A DNA stretch of 64,000 nucleotides from contig NC_135041.1 of the NCBI RefSeq assembly GCF_051020975.1, positions 11,048,256 to 11,112,255 on the forward strand. Direction: 5' to 3'. Below the pieces are notes generated by a model. That model had not been told where the DNA came from. It saw nothing but the letters and a program-made list of their open reading frames with translations, and did no database searches. Of the stretch, positions 14,601 through 28,600 are shown piece after piece. Positions within the stretch are counted from its first letter, which is position 1. Each line of letters starts with the position of its first letter. The DNA comes from Osmia lignaria lignaria. Its lineage: Eukaryota > Arthropoda > Insecta > Hymenoptera > Megachilidae. The position numbers were made by a program, and so were the translations under genes.

Positions 14601-15830
14601 TCTAAATCATAAAATATGGAAAAAATTTTAAAATTTTATAAAATAATTAATAATTTAGTTTTTTGATTAAAAACAGTTGCTTAATTTATTTTAAGTTTTT
14701 AATACAATTTAAAAGAGAAAATATTTGTATTCTACTTGTGACAAAATTGTAAAAAAGTGAATAGAATAATTGATTGTTTAAAAATAATTTCTGATTGCAC
14801 GTGTGATAAAAAGCAATTAGTATTAATAAGCATCGTAACGCGATTGACTAGAGAGAATCTCGTTTGCATATCTTGCGTTCGACTATTTGTAAATGTTTAC
14901 GAATACCGTCAAAGTCTCGCTTTACGTTACGTCGTGCTTTGCATTTGCAATAAACACATGGATATTTCAATGAACACAAATAGCTGATATTCTATCATAA
15001 AGTCTAGCCATAGGTGGCAAAAATGAATTATGCAACAATTGTTTACTTTCATTAACCTCTCTGTAGACATCTGGATACAAATATACATACAGCTTACGTG
15101 ACCTGAATAAAAAATTGTACAAATTCTGTTAAAATCTTTCTGTGTCAATTTATCTTTGCTACATGAAAATTGATTGAATAATTTTTAAATATGAGGCTTA
15201 TACTATTATTTGCATTCCATGTATATTTATGGTAATTTGAACTAACAATTTTTTTATTTTATATTTATATTGCAAGGCATAAATTTTATAATTTAAACAA
15301 AAGTTTTAGATTTCTCTATTTTTTATTAATAGAGAATAGGGTTAACAAAATAAGGCAAAGTAATATTAACACTGTATTGCAGGAATTTTGTCAAAAATTC
15401 TATTTTTAACAAAGTTTATATATTTTCCTAATAATTGCTTCACTAATGTAAGGGTGATGCTCGAATTTCCATAGGAGTCCATTGTCAACATTTCCAAATT
15501 TTCATTGAAGGAGTCTCTCTCAAGCTTGTGAAAAAAAATATAAGAAAAAGTTAGTCTTCTATAGAATATATATTAATACCAATGTAAATATAACAATTTC
15601 TTCCCCAAATTCATGTGTAGTTCCCTGATACCATAGTCAAATTTGCCTTTGTCGATCAACGGGTTAAACGTATGCGTTTCAACACCATAAACGTTGCCCA
15701 CAGGTTATCGAGCCTCGACTGACCTATTTGGAAGTATGCAAATGCGTTTAAATAGCAAGAATGGCCGTAAGTGGCTGTGAAAGGGAAGAAAGGAGAGATC
15801 GAGCTTGCGTAAAGAATGTTTGCGCGATGC

Positions 15831-15880
15831 ACGCCCAAAGAGAGGCTACTTTCTTGAAGCGAAGAAAGCCGTTTACCTAC
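15831..15880 (+). repeat. Copy 1 of a duplicated short motif in intron 1
   Basis: Begins ACGCCCAAAGAGA, then CTACTTTC, a 9-10 nt spacer and GAAAG. A second copy lies at 17788-17837. The two agree at about 33 of the first 38 positions. CTTTC and GAAAG can pair as a small hairpin in both copies. It lies in a GC-rich island. Confidence 0.75.
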
Positions 15881-17787
15881 ATTGTAGGTGGGGAGTAGGT
15901 TAGCTTAAATTGTATGCTCGATTGAGAGGAAATTTTTCACCTTTCAACATGTATGTACAGGACGTTAGAAGAGGACTTACATAATTGAATAACACGGCAG
16001 CACGTTCAATAGGGACGGTCGAATAGATGCAGGAGAAAGAGGAATTCAATTCAAATGCGATCAATTGTTTGTGCATCTGCACTGTTTCGAAATTGAAATT
16101 TATCGACACCTGTGGACGTACATATCTGTTCAAATAGAAAAAAAAAACACCTGTGTTTGCATTTTTCTATCTTATTTTAGAAATTGGAAGGTACATAGTA
16201 AAAATAACATTTGTTAATTTTTTTTTTAATACTTTACCATGGATTTAAAATATATGGTGTCTTATATATGACACAAATTCAATTTTAATTTATTTATCAT
16301 GTAAAAATTATTTGCCAAGATAATTTTTTGCAGTTGTTTAGTATTATGCGAGGAATTTTGGGAGGGTTTAAATTTTGCAAACTTGAATCATAATTCTTAA
16401 AATAATACAGTTTGAATTTTCATTCGTAAATTTTGTTATACATTGTAAAAATAAATTTGTGTTTTCATAGTCTTCATTTCATGATTATTTAATCAAATTA
16501 AATTCCTGAATTTCACCTGATGATGTACGTACTAAAATTATTAATACTTTTCTTAGATAATAAAAAGAAGTACGGATTATTATAATCATTTTTCCAATAA
16601 GAACATAAAAATAGTCTTACTCACGTCAATGAATACATTTACATTTCTCTTTCAGTCAATGTTGTAAATTTTACAATTTCGAAGTCTAAATGGGATTGTA
16701 ACATCACGTTTATGTAACAGTGCTTCTAATGCAATATGTAGTACTTGAACTGGAGAAATCATTGAATTCTACTTTCTTCTTCATCGGCAGAATTCAATCA
16801 TTCAAAAGTTGCGTACGTTTAACCATACAATTTTCCACGATTGCTTTACAAACCGTACCGTATCGTTTATCTGACCAGAGAATGTCCATGGCAATGTCCC
16901 TGGTATTCTATTCAGTTATGAAAAGAATAACGTGCCTCTCAGTGTTGCGTATACATTAGAAACGTAATACAGCGATAGTGTAATGTGGTGTTACAGCGGA
17001 AAGTGTATTTTATAACGAGTACCACTTTCATTTTACGAATTCCTTCAAAATAAAGACTATTTATTATTCATTTCTGTATCATTTATTTATGTTAATTGAC
17101 TCTTATTATAGTGCATAATTACCAATATGTGGCATAGTTAGTTAATTTTCAAGAATGTTTCTAATATGATGGTCAATTGTATAATGATAAATTATCTAAT
17201 TTAGTAAATAAAACAATTCTTTTCGTGAAACTATATCTGCAATAAGGTATCCTTCACTGTAGGTATTTCCTGTTTTAATTTCCATTACATACTTCCTATT
17301 TCGAAATGCAAATATTTTACGTAGGACGATTATAGTCGCCCATAGTGTCTAATGATCATTTCCCAGAGAGTTAATAAAATTCATTTGATATTTAACAAGA
17401 AATTTGTTAATGTTTAACAAAATATAACAAATAATAAGATCTATTCCAAATATCCATTTTCTCTAGCCCCAGTTATAACAATATTAAATACCAAAAAAAC
17501 CTATTTTTCCCATTCTGAATGGTTGATAGTACAAAATATCAAAAAAGGTATCTAAATCATTATTCTAAACTGACCATCATATCTAAGAAAATAAAATAAA
17601 GATATGCGTATTGAAGAAACTGATTGGATGTTAACATACATATGAATTCGTGCATAAAATCAAGTATAATTTAATAAAGGAATAGTTTCGAGGAAAGGTA
17701 GGCGCGTTGCAAAGTATTAAACTCTTTTTCGACTTCGATTTATACCATTCCCTTTAAATTTGTAGTTGTGAACCGTACACACGACTT

Positions 17788-17837
17788 ACGCCCAAAGAGA
17801 ATCTACTTTCATGGAGCGAGGAAAGTCCATCTACTTA
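17788..17837 (+). repeat. Copy 2 of the duplicated motif in intron 1
   Basis: Same orientation as the copy 1,957 bp upstream. It shares ACGCCCAAAGAGA, CTACTTTC and AGCGA, followed by GAAAG. Here the arms extend to ACTTTC/GAAAGT, a perfect 6-bp stem. Flanking sequence is not obviously similar, so the conserved unit is about 40-50 bp. Confidence 0.75.
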
Positions 17838-20800
17838 GGTGCACGTTGCCTGGAAGCTAGTTTAGAATATACACACAGGAAAAGATATACACAGGTGTGT
17901 GTACAGACAGGTGGGAGCAGAAGGAAGTCAACCAGGTTCGCGTAACAGCTCGGAGGTGTCTTTGAGCAGACACGAGAACGGCTTGAGTTTCACGAAGAAA
18001 ACTTGTTCGTTTCTTTTCTGTACGTGCTTTCGGTACCGCGGTAAAAGCGAGAGAAAAACGAAATTATGTTGACACCTCGGATCAATCGTTGAGGTAGGAA
18101 AGGTTATCGGAAAGGTTTCTCCTGTCGTCCAAGTTCTTGCGTTTCTTTCTTTAACCGTGAACCTCGTTAAAATATTAAACTTTCTTGTAATATTCGATGA
18201 GATTTCACTACCGCTAATAGAGTAATTTTTATTCTCATTTGATATTTGCATATCGATGCATATTTTGAATTTCAAAAATCATTTATATATTTTCAAATTT
18301 TTAAGGCTTCCACGTATTTTTAACTTTCAATAATTATTGGATTAGGTATCGTTTAGAATCATTTGAAATTATATCTTTTTTTTAAATTCGATGGTATCAT
18401 GATGGTTCCTAGGTGTTTTTAAGCACTTCATTTATATTTTCTTCAAGATATGCTCCTATGAGTCGATTCAGAATATTAATTCGAGAAACACGGTGGAGCA
18501 AGACGTGCTAGAAACACATTTTTTACGCAAGTATGCAGACTCGATCGACGAGCATTTAAAATGATGATAATCACTATCGAGCGTGTGAAAGTATCGTAAA
18601 ATAACGTGATTTTAGTTTAAGTCTCTCGACGCTATCGCTTTGCATTTAATGCGTGAAATTTTGCATATTAATTTAGATGCAGATGAGTCATTCCTGTGAC
18701 AGAGTGTTAAAAACGTAGACTTTTAATTGCGGGGTCATTATAATTAAAAATATTAACATTCAGAATAATTAAAGAATAAACTCAACACCCCAAGCGATTT
18801 GAGGATCGTCAAATAACTGATAGAAGCAAATAAAAAAATTCTTAATAGCATTAATATTAAGTGTATTAATTTGGTGAGGCAGCCAATGGAAAATTTAGAA
18901 TGAAAAATGAAACTATCATGTTCTGAATAATTACAAGTATAGTGTGCCATAGCTACTCTATACGGCTGTTTTCACTGCAGCATTTAATGTGTTAATAACT
19001 CGTAGTATAATGTGTCTTACCACATACGGTAATTTTCACTGTGGTTTCAATAGGAATATCTGTATCTAGTACAGCATATTATAATATGCATTACCAAATT
19101 AATTTTTTAATATACTTCAATTTGGTATTTTTAAATTATTCAAAATTATAATTTCCTTTTATTAATTATTACTATAATCATCGCAGTGTATATATTCAAT
19201 TCTGATCGGTCCAATTAAATGTTAATTATATGAAAGTCTAATATTGTTATTTAACTGATCTTGCTTAAATGGATAATAAATAATTTAAATAAAATTAACC
19301 ACCAAATTAGGAGAATAAGCATTAGGTATATCTTCATAGAACTGAAATAGAAAATAGAAAATCTATTTGACAAGAAATGGAAAAGTAAACTGTTACGTTG
19401 ATCTCTCAATATTTTCCCTTTTCTCATCGAATGAAAGGTGAATCTGTGGTTACAGAATCGGCCTAGGTTTATCTTTGTTGATTGTTTTAACATCTTCAAC
19501 TGTTTCGGCTAGGCGAGCCGTGAAACAGACTCCGATTTCTCTGCTTCTTGCGAAATCGATAGACGCCTCCACCGCAACCCCTTTTTCGATATGCAAATGC
19601 GGTAGACGTAGCCGCTAAAACGGAAATTAGTTTTCGCCAATTGCGGTTTCTATCGTTCTTGCGTTGAAACGTTAGAAGTGGTTCGTTCCTGTTTAAGAAT
19701 GTTTGCCCATGCAACATGAACTATCATGCACTATCAAAGCTGCGGTATAAACAGTTGATTGAACTAGTTTAATTTAATTGCGTATATTGAACGCAATACT
19801 ATGCTCATTTTAAATACATTAAAATATTTATATTTCAATTTTAATGTTGATAATTAGTTTTTCATAGGATGAACTAATGATGTTCTTAAATGTGTTAAAT
19901 TTTTCAAACTTATGTCAATGTCTGTCTTGTTTCCTGTAAATCAGGAATTTTAGACCTATAAAAGCCAACCTACCTGTTGAGTATCCTGTACTTGTACTAC
20001 TGCTTTCTCATTAAACTATTTCCGGTAATGAAAGCAGTCGCAGCAACTATTAATTTGAAACTACAATAAAAACTTTGTAAAATATCATTTCATAATATCA
20101 TTTATATAATTGATTACGATACTTTATCACCTTGATTCATTTGAAAATTTTATGAGTTTGAAGAATACTTTTTCTCTCTATTCTATCGTGGATCCTTTGT
20201 TCCAATTATTTTCACTTTTTCACCTGACGGCCATGGCAGCATTTTTTCCACCTGTCGTTCAGTTTTCTCTGTCTCTTCGTGTCGATAACCGTTTCTCTGG
20301 AGAACCGTTATCGGGTAACTTAACCGACTAACGAGATCATGTTCTCTTTGGTTTAATGGATACACGCGAAAAATGAAGTCTCGTTGAGGTTATTACTTTT
20401 TCTTTTGTCCGCTGGCAGACAATCTTCTGATGAGAATCCTGTTCCATTCTACTTTGGATCCAACAATAATTCAATTTTATCTGGATAATTTATAAAAATA
20501 TTAATATCCTCATAATTTCCATCAATTCTATTTCATATAAAATCAATCGTGGATTTGTTTATTAATATTAATGTTAATCTTTTTATCTGTAGACGTTTAT
20601 AAAAAGCTAGAAAAATGTCTTTATTAATATCTGTTATAATGGTATTTAAATCTTGACATCGATAGATTAATTTATTTTTATTTTTCAGTAACGACACAGT
20701 TATAATAAAAAATTACCTACAGTTGTATCAATAAATGATAAATTACAACTATATATATCTTTCAGAATAATGATTGAAATGTTATAAAAATAAAAATGAA

Positions 20801-21147
20801 AATGTAAATTTTATGCAAGTTAATTACAATTTAGAAAAAGAATGATAAATTACGTTAAATTCAATTAAGTTAAATATTTCATCTTATAAATTCCATAGAT
20901 GAAATAAAGGTCAATAAGATAAATCCATATGTGCAGAAGGATCAGCAATGAGATCAACGGTTTGAAATGCGTGCCACGATGATTCTTAAATAAAAATCAG
21001 TCGGCGACATGCTGATGCATCATAATGAATCTCACCAACGTGAGCTAACAGTATTGGGTGTAGAACTACACCGTTGACTTTACAAGAGGTGTGTCAACCT
21101 ACATTATTCAGGTTTCAAATTCTATGCCTTTCTTTCCGGATGTGACT

Positions 21148-21352
21148 CGTTAGAAGTTCCAAAATCCGTTTTCTTACCTAAATATTTAATATAATCTTTT
21201 CTTCTTATCATAAAAATTAATAGTAAATTATGCAAAATTTTCTTTTCAAAATCTGACACATTAGAAATTTCAGAGTTTATTTTCCAAACTATATTTTTAA
21301 TATAATATTTTCGTTGTTATAAAAATAGGTAATGTAAGTTTGCAAGGTTTCT
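21148..21352 (+). repeat. Diverged tandem duplication in intron 1
   Basis: Two adjacent segments, about 21148-21245 and 21259-21352. Both run through TTAGAA-TTCC/TTCA, then 'AATATTTAATATAAT' or 'ATTTTTAATATAAT', a TTATNATAAAAAT block and 'GCAAAATTTTCTT' or 'GCAAGGTTTCTT'. They are clearly related but diverged. No coding potential is seen. Confidence 0.6.
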
Positions 21353-22539
21353 TCTTTTTTTGTAACATTGATAAAGTATTAAATTTTTCATGAATTTAGT
21401 ATTTAGTTTTTTTGAATAAAAAATTGATTATGTGATAAAAATTACAAAATCAATTTTTTTACTTTGAATGAATATATGTCATTAATTTCATGCTTATATA
21501 TTTAATATATTCATACAGTATAACTGATGCAGCTGAATCAAGTATATTCTGAATTAACATAATCACTTAACTTCATTAATCTCGGTGGTTCAACGTAGTT
21601 ACCTTAATTACGAAATACACCACGGTTTCTTAATTCACTCTTTGTTCCAATTTCATGCTTGTTTTATTAACACGAAAAAAAAAATTTGCAAGGAGAATCG
21701 ATGACCTGCTTTTCAACAAAAACACAACATAAAACTTACAATAAACATATCTTAAAGAGATTTACATTTAACGTTTTAATTTTATTATACAAAAATGGGT
21801 TCAAATTTTTCAATTTGACTTTGATTGTCAAATTGAAAACAAATTCCAAAGGAACCGAGAAAACTTTTTTTTCTCAGTTCTATACTTTATTTCATCTGAG
21901 ACAACCAAAAACACGAATACCTTCGTTTCACACTGATTTCCCCCATGAAATCGGTGAAATTTGTAGAAACTATCCTTACTGATGAAAGAAACGCAAAACT
22001 AAAACGACATCTTTTTCTTGCTTCCTCTGTCATTGGTATATAAAATCATGCCGAAACGACGATTCGTTGCGAAATCATTTCGATCGCATTACGACATTGT
22101 ACAATGGTATCGTGTAATTTCGCTCTCGCCAGGAGATCGCAATTGCACAATTTTCGTCGCGCCAGACGAGACATTCGGGCGGACCTAGAAAGCGTCTAAG
22201 AAATGCTAATTCACTCAAGTTACTACTATTTTATGTTATCTGAGTAACGAATATATTAGAATATGTTACTAATGATATATAGAAATTCAAATAAAAAAGT
22301 TGTGTTACGGTTTTTAGAGTTAAAATAGCGAAATAATATTAAATATATCTACTATCCAAACTGCTATGATTTGAATGTTCAAACCTACGATTTTATTTGT
22401 TTATCTGTGTATAAACCATAAGTGTAAAATTGAAAGATAAATGACGATTGTTTGTGAGTGACTGTAATCAAGTTACAGAAGAAATGGAAATATTGCTTAC
22501 ATTATGTGTACTTTATGTTTCAGTGGTCACGGTACGAGG

Positions 22540-22650
22540 ATGAACAATTACGAAGATCGCAGAAGGCCGCGGACAGGTGCTTCTTCGAAGCCGAGGACTA
22601 CGTTCGTCGTAGGAAATGACCATGACGAGCGTGGCTGTCGCCCCGGGTAG
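22540..22650 (+). promoter_or_regulatory. Overlapping upstream ORF at the RhoGEF start codon
   Basis: In the first coding exon (22524-22741) the first ATG, at 22540, opens a 36-codon frame that stops at 22648-22650. It therefore overlaps the main start at 22616. The main frame has a stop just upstream of 22616, so 22616 is the first usable ATG for the long protein, with another in-frame ATG at 22622. Such an overlapping uORF usually lowers translation of the main frame. That effect is inferred here. Confidence 0.55.
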
Positions 22651-25600
22651 CCTCGGTGCACCTTCATCTATGCTCACCCCGAAGATGTATCATTTACAGC
22701 AGGGGTTAAATTCAACATCGGCCTCACCCACTCCAGGAAAGGTATGTCTCGTTACTAGTATTACTTACTTAATAATTTGATCATTATACTTCTGGTATTC
22801 GTGGGATAAAAAAAATATGCAATTCCATTTTGAAAAATTTATTTGAATTTGTAATTTATTATATATTAATCGAAGCATTTTTTTATTCTTTATAAAATAG
22901 TATCATGGTACTTGAAACACCTCCACTTCCGCAACTGATACATTTAATTTTTTTTCCAAAATTTTTGTTTATTTTTTAAAATTTATTATATTTCACAAGA
23001 TATCGTAATGGTACGATACCTATTTGTCCCGGTTTTGCATAATCATTCGTTTATTTAATTCAATTAATTACGTAAACTCCATCAAGAATCGCGTTTCAAG
23101 TTTGAACACGAAATAAACGTGACTCGAATTTATGAACAGGAGAGCTAAGGACGTTGTATATGTTTTGATAAAAATCGTGCAGAGAAAGTTCGCACAGGCG
23201 GATTGATAATTACAATTCGTGACCGGCCACTTGCGTAACGGTATAACATATATATATGCATGTATGTATATGTAATAACAGTATGTAAGTAAGTTTCCAT
23301 AGATCGTCTCGTATATCATTTAGTTTTCCTTACTGATTCCTTTGGCTATGTATAGAAGAAAATGCAAATACGATAGTAGGTCAACATGATCTTTCATTTC
23401 ATGTACAGTAATTAACTCTAATTTTCTTCTAACTGTATTTTATTCGAACTTTTAGTACCCCGGTATATTTTTACCATAACAAAACCATTCAATATTTTTT
23501 GGGCACATTATTGTTAAATTTAACACTAGAACTATCGACGTTTGATGCACACTTATTTTTAAGTTGAAAATAATGTAAAAAATTAAATAGATAAAGAATG
23601 AAACGTAGGTAAATTATACAACCATTTTTTATCTTGGCAATAGCCAACATACATTTTAACAAAAATACGTCGATAAAATTGATAATTTAAAATTAGAAAA
23701 TTGAAACCAGTCATTTTGACTGGTTTGGTAGTTCTAGCGTTAATGTAGCATAATTTAAAATTAAATTCAATTGATTGTGATTTGAGAAACACGGGTCCAA
23801 AGAAAAATGTTGTAAGAGTAATTTAAAGTCAACCAATGCTTAAGTGAAGATGACTCTTTAAGATGACTCTGTATCGAAACTGTTGAAACGCGAAACTTGT
23901 CAGCAAGGACGAGTCAGCTCTTCCGATGATGTAAGAGTATTCGCAAGCTACGCGATTTTATTCCTCCAGCTCTCTCACAAAGACCTGGCTCCGGTTTTAC
24001 CTTAAAACCTGACCTCGTCGGTGACACCGAATACCCTGCTGTTTTCTGCGAAAGGGTTGTGCTCAGGTGGACACTGCTCTTGTCTCTCAGTTCCTTCGTT
24101 AAAATCGTCGGATGAAACGTGTCCAGCGTTTTAACATCCGTCTTTATTCCCCTTCGATTCTGTAGTTTCCTTGTGGTCATCGTTGCAAAACAGGTGTAAT
24201 TAATCGTACACGTTGACTGATTTAATCTTTGAAGAAAAACACGCAAGCAAGTTGTGATACAATCATTCGTGAGTTAATGATTTACGAAATTCTTTGGATA
24301 TTTATAGATTTATAGCTTACATAAACATATATACTGTTGATTAACACAGTTGACTTATCGTTAGTGAATTTTATTATTTAGTGAAGTTGCTTCCTTAAAA
24401 ACTGACATTTCGAGTGGCATTCTAAAATTGTGAAAAACCTTTTCAATTAGCAATTTATTTTCAATAAATTTAGGTAATTATTTTTATTATATCAACTCTT
24501 TTTATTGGATAAAATAAAAAACAGTCGAATAAACATATGCAGCCTGAAAAATATTTAAATAATAAACTTTGTGATAATTTGTTATGAAATACAAGTATAC
24601 TAAGTGATCTTTACTCTTGAGTTGCATTGTACTCTCATAAATAACAGTCTTAAGTGAAATTGGTATAACAAACATTCCGTCTAATGAAAAAGAAGAAACT
24701 GAACTCTTTCTTTGTGTAATGTTCTAATAATTTGAAAATAATTGAAAGTGGTAGTCAAATGATAATCCGCGTTTCAAGTGAAATAAGTTTGTTAAAAGAT
24801 GTTGTAGACAGGAACAGGTAGTAATAGTAGTATTTAGTGGAATAATAAAGCGATAAAGATAGAGTTTAATCATATTTCAACAGCGCTAATTGACTGTAAT
24901 GCATTTAACGGTAAGAAAATAGCAGTAAGTTTAGAAAGCATGGTAACACGTTGCAAGGAAGTGAAGAAAGTTGTATTTTATCTTTACTAATAAATTATAA
25001 CAACTGTCTGCAATGATTACCGATGAAAAGCAAAAATAATTAGGTTTATTAATCGATAAGCTGTGAAATATTTTTCCATTATAATTGTATAGTTTAGTGT
25101 CAATGAACGAGGCGATAAATAATGTCTGAATTATTGATTGAATCGTTTTGCAAATTGAATATATTGCGCAGACTAGAGAAAGCAAAGGAGTCGAAGATCG
25201 CGATGTCTGCAACGGAAGAAAGGTATCAGAAGTAGATAGAAATCGGATAGAATTTGGTGCTACTTGAAGCGCAAACGTTTCGCTCTTAAACAAAATCATT
25301 TGTTTAAACAGAATATATGTATGCAATACACTTTCACTTAACTTATTTGGAAGTATAATTGTTCTTTCAAGTTTCAGATAATGTAAGTCTGTTGAAGAAT
25401 AAGAAAATAAAAGGAATCTAAAGATACTAATATAAATTAAAATATTATAATGCTACACTAAATACTAATATAGCATTTCATAATTAGATATTGCGCTAAA
25501 GATACTAATAATAAATTATAGAAATAAAGCATAATTACAGAAAATTTACGTTTCTACTGGACGTTTCATACTAATAAGAAATATAAAGTTGAATTAAAAT

Positions 25601-28600
25601 TGTGGTTCTCTCCCTGGTCCGTCGTCCGAGGGTTAATTAATGTGCAAATACTTTTTGAATCCGTTATTTGTCTCTCGTCGTGATAAGATATTTTTGGTCA
25701 TCATCATCAGTAATATTAGAAGATCGATATTTGATAGAAAGAAGCGGTACGCAATCGAAGACAGGTGAATATGTGCATTATCCTGATCCGATCTCGTAGG
25801 TAGACACGGGTGCACGGGCATGAACCGGGGTCACGGCGGATGCACCATAGATGCATCATACCCTATGCGAACACGAGTCTATAGTTACACAATCTTCTGG
25901 AACCTGTATTCAGACGATACAGCAATTCGCGAACCGAGACCTGTTTCTTCTTCGACGTTTACCTTACCACCGGATGCATAGCCTCATCTTTTTCATAATC
26001 CTGATCCGTGATGTTTTCACTGATTGACACGAAACCCGGATGCGGATAATGATCTCGATTAGATCAGTGCACGCGATCCCATACGATAACCCGTTCGTCT
26101 ATCCATCGCGTGTCCTATGGATATTTATTTATCTATTTTGCGGACCTATTTCTTTCGGTATGCGCGATGGAACGGAAAAAGGAAACGTCAAGAAAACCGT
26201 GTTTTCTCGATTTAATGCGAAGAGAGTGCGTATATGCTTCTGGGACGCCATATCTTGAAAGTTCTATCGTGTGGCATAGCAATGTGGGCCAAACGCAAAA
26301 CCGGTTGCACGTAAGTCACTTACTACCGTGCTGGTCACATTTGATAGAAAGGTGATAACTTATAAAGAATTTATTATATAGAGGATTTAAAAAGGATTTA
26401 AAATAGGGATTGAAAAAATGATCATCATTTTCGTCGTAGTCCAAATCAAATATGATTTTTAATGTTATTTTGTTAGCAAAAAAGTCTAATATAATTTCAT
26501 GACATAAAATTATATCAATCTAAAGCTCGAAGTTTAAAAAAAAATAACTACATAAAGATTTCATCGATGTTCTGAAATCCAATCAAGGTTTTTTAAAATT
26601 CCCATTACAATATCATTAAAATAGTATGCCATTAAGTAATTAATAAACTCGATTGTTAGAGAATGAATAACCCTAGTTCTCTTGATTTTTCTTTCTCATC
26701 CCTGAAAGTGATCCTGAAAGTGAACGTTCTGTGTTTCGTCTTCGTAATTGGAATTTACGACCGCTATCACGTTAGCATCCGTAAATTAGTATCCTCGGTC
26801 GCATCATTATCCATTTTATGGAATTTTAAGAACGTGATACACTTGCGTTTAATTAGCTTGGGAAGATGAATCGTGGCTCGAATGTTTCATTATTTTTTGG
26901 TCAATTAAACTTTGTTCCGATAAATTATCAAATGATATTTAAAAACATTTTTCTGTGTAATTTTTCAGTATTTAATAAAAATATGGTATTTTGCGTACAA
27001 TGTATTTTGCAAATACGAAAATTATTAAAATTATAACGATTTCTTAATACAGTTGTTACTTTTGATCGTATAAAATATAGTCCATGGAAGCGTTCTTTTT
27101 GCTCAATACTCGCAAGCAGAACGACATAACACGATAGTGTTAAGTAGTGCATACATTTCTCGATGTAAGACTATACTTTTCCAATCGCATAGGCTGACTA
27201 GGTAATTTCTAACTTCTCAAGCATCGTGCTGGAATTCGAACGTACAATTTCCTATCGGTCGTTGTTCATCATTGATTCCGGGTCTGTTATTAATCCATTG
27301 CGCGATGAGCGTGAACAAATAAGGTAAACCTAATTACCGATGTAATTAATCTTAACAGTGATCATATGTAGGACTAAATGTAAAATAACGATATTGATAA
27401 TGCGATTTCAGAAGAAATGTGATGACATAAAGGTATCATAAAATGTCACTTGTGATACATCAATTTAAAACTTAACGTCCGGAGAATAAAACTGTACAAA
27501 AATTTTGTTAATAATTTTAACATAAAGTGATTATTTGTTGGTTGCAATAATTATTCATGGCATAAAAGTAACCCAAAATAGCACTTATATAATAAATTAT
27601 GTTTCATCCCTTATCTATTTAATACATTATTTTCAACTTAAAGATTAATGTGTATGAAACCTCGGTAGTTCTAGTGGTAAAGTAGTCACTTGTATTGTAT
27701 CAGTCATTTTTATCAAACTTTGATCTTCAAAAATGAACAAAACATTTTATAGAAATATAAAATGGTTGAAACGGTGCCGCAGCAAAATCGAGTCTATCGA
27801 AAGGACGAAGAGAATGGAAAGAATCAAAAGTCGACCACGTGTGACATAAAAGGCAGAAGTCCACTTTCCCTCGATGGCCAAGGCTCGGATCAAGATGACC
27901 TCAAGTGATGGGCATCTTTTATTCCTCTCTCTTTTTCTTACCTGTTCTATCTTTCTCTTTCCCTTTTCGCAACAACCGGCACACTCTTCTTCCTGTACCA
28001 ACTGTTTTCGTTTCCTTTTGCATTTAACACGATTTCAAAAGACCACTTCCGTTTTTCATTTTTTTATATCCTAGCTCCAAGCATAGTATCTCTTAAAGAA
28101 TTTTGAAATCTTCTTCGTGGTAAGTGTTCTCCTGATCGAATCAAGGAAATCTTCTTCCAGCTGAGATTATCGAACAGTTATATTCTTCTTGATCACGATG
28201 AAATTACTATATTTAGAATGTGACTGGTTTATCACGATGCATAGGATAGTGTAATATTATAATGTGAATTCCGATGCAATTTTACCATCTAAAGTGAAGA
28301 TGATTGATGTGTATTATTTAAATGACATGAAACTTAATTTATATTGCAATGAATTAAGTATAAAGCTTAATGTAAGTGAAAGAAATTCTTCAGCGTGTAA
28401 TATTCTAAAGTAAAACTATTAAATAGAATTTATAAAATAATTTGTAAATGTTAGATTGTTAATTGGAGAAGGTAACTCGTCGTGATAAAAGATATTATTT
28501 TGCTGCAATTGACGTCCAACCATTTTGTACTAAATAAGGACTGGTGCCTGGACAAGGTAATTTTTGTATAACTAAGAGCTTTAAATTGATGTACCATAAG

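Larger units (their letters stand above)
5630..22523 (+). other. Long first intron of the RhoGEF gene
   Basis: About 16.9 kb of AT-rich sequence between the donor at 5630 and the acceptor ending at 22523. I see no coding exon I can defend. GC-richer islands (about 8260-8660, 9900-10290, 15640-15900, 17700-18130, 19490-19720) are the likeliest places for enhancers or unannotated RNAs. POU-type octamers ATGCAAAT occur at 15736-15743 and 19591-19598, each inside such an island. This is suggestive only. Confidence 0.5.
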
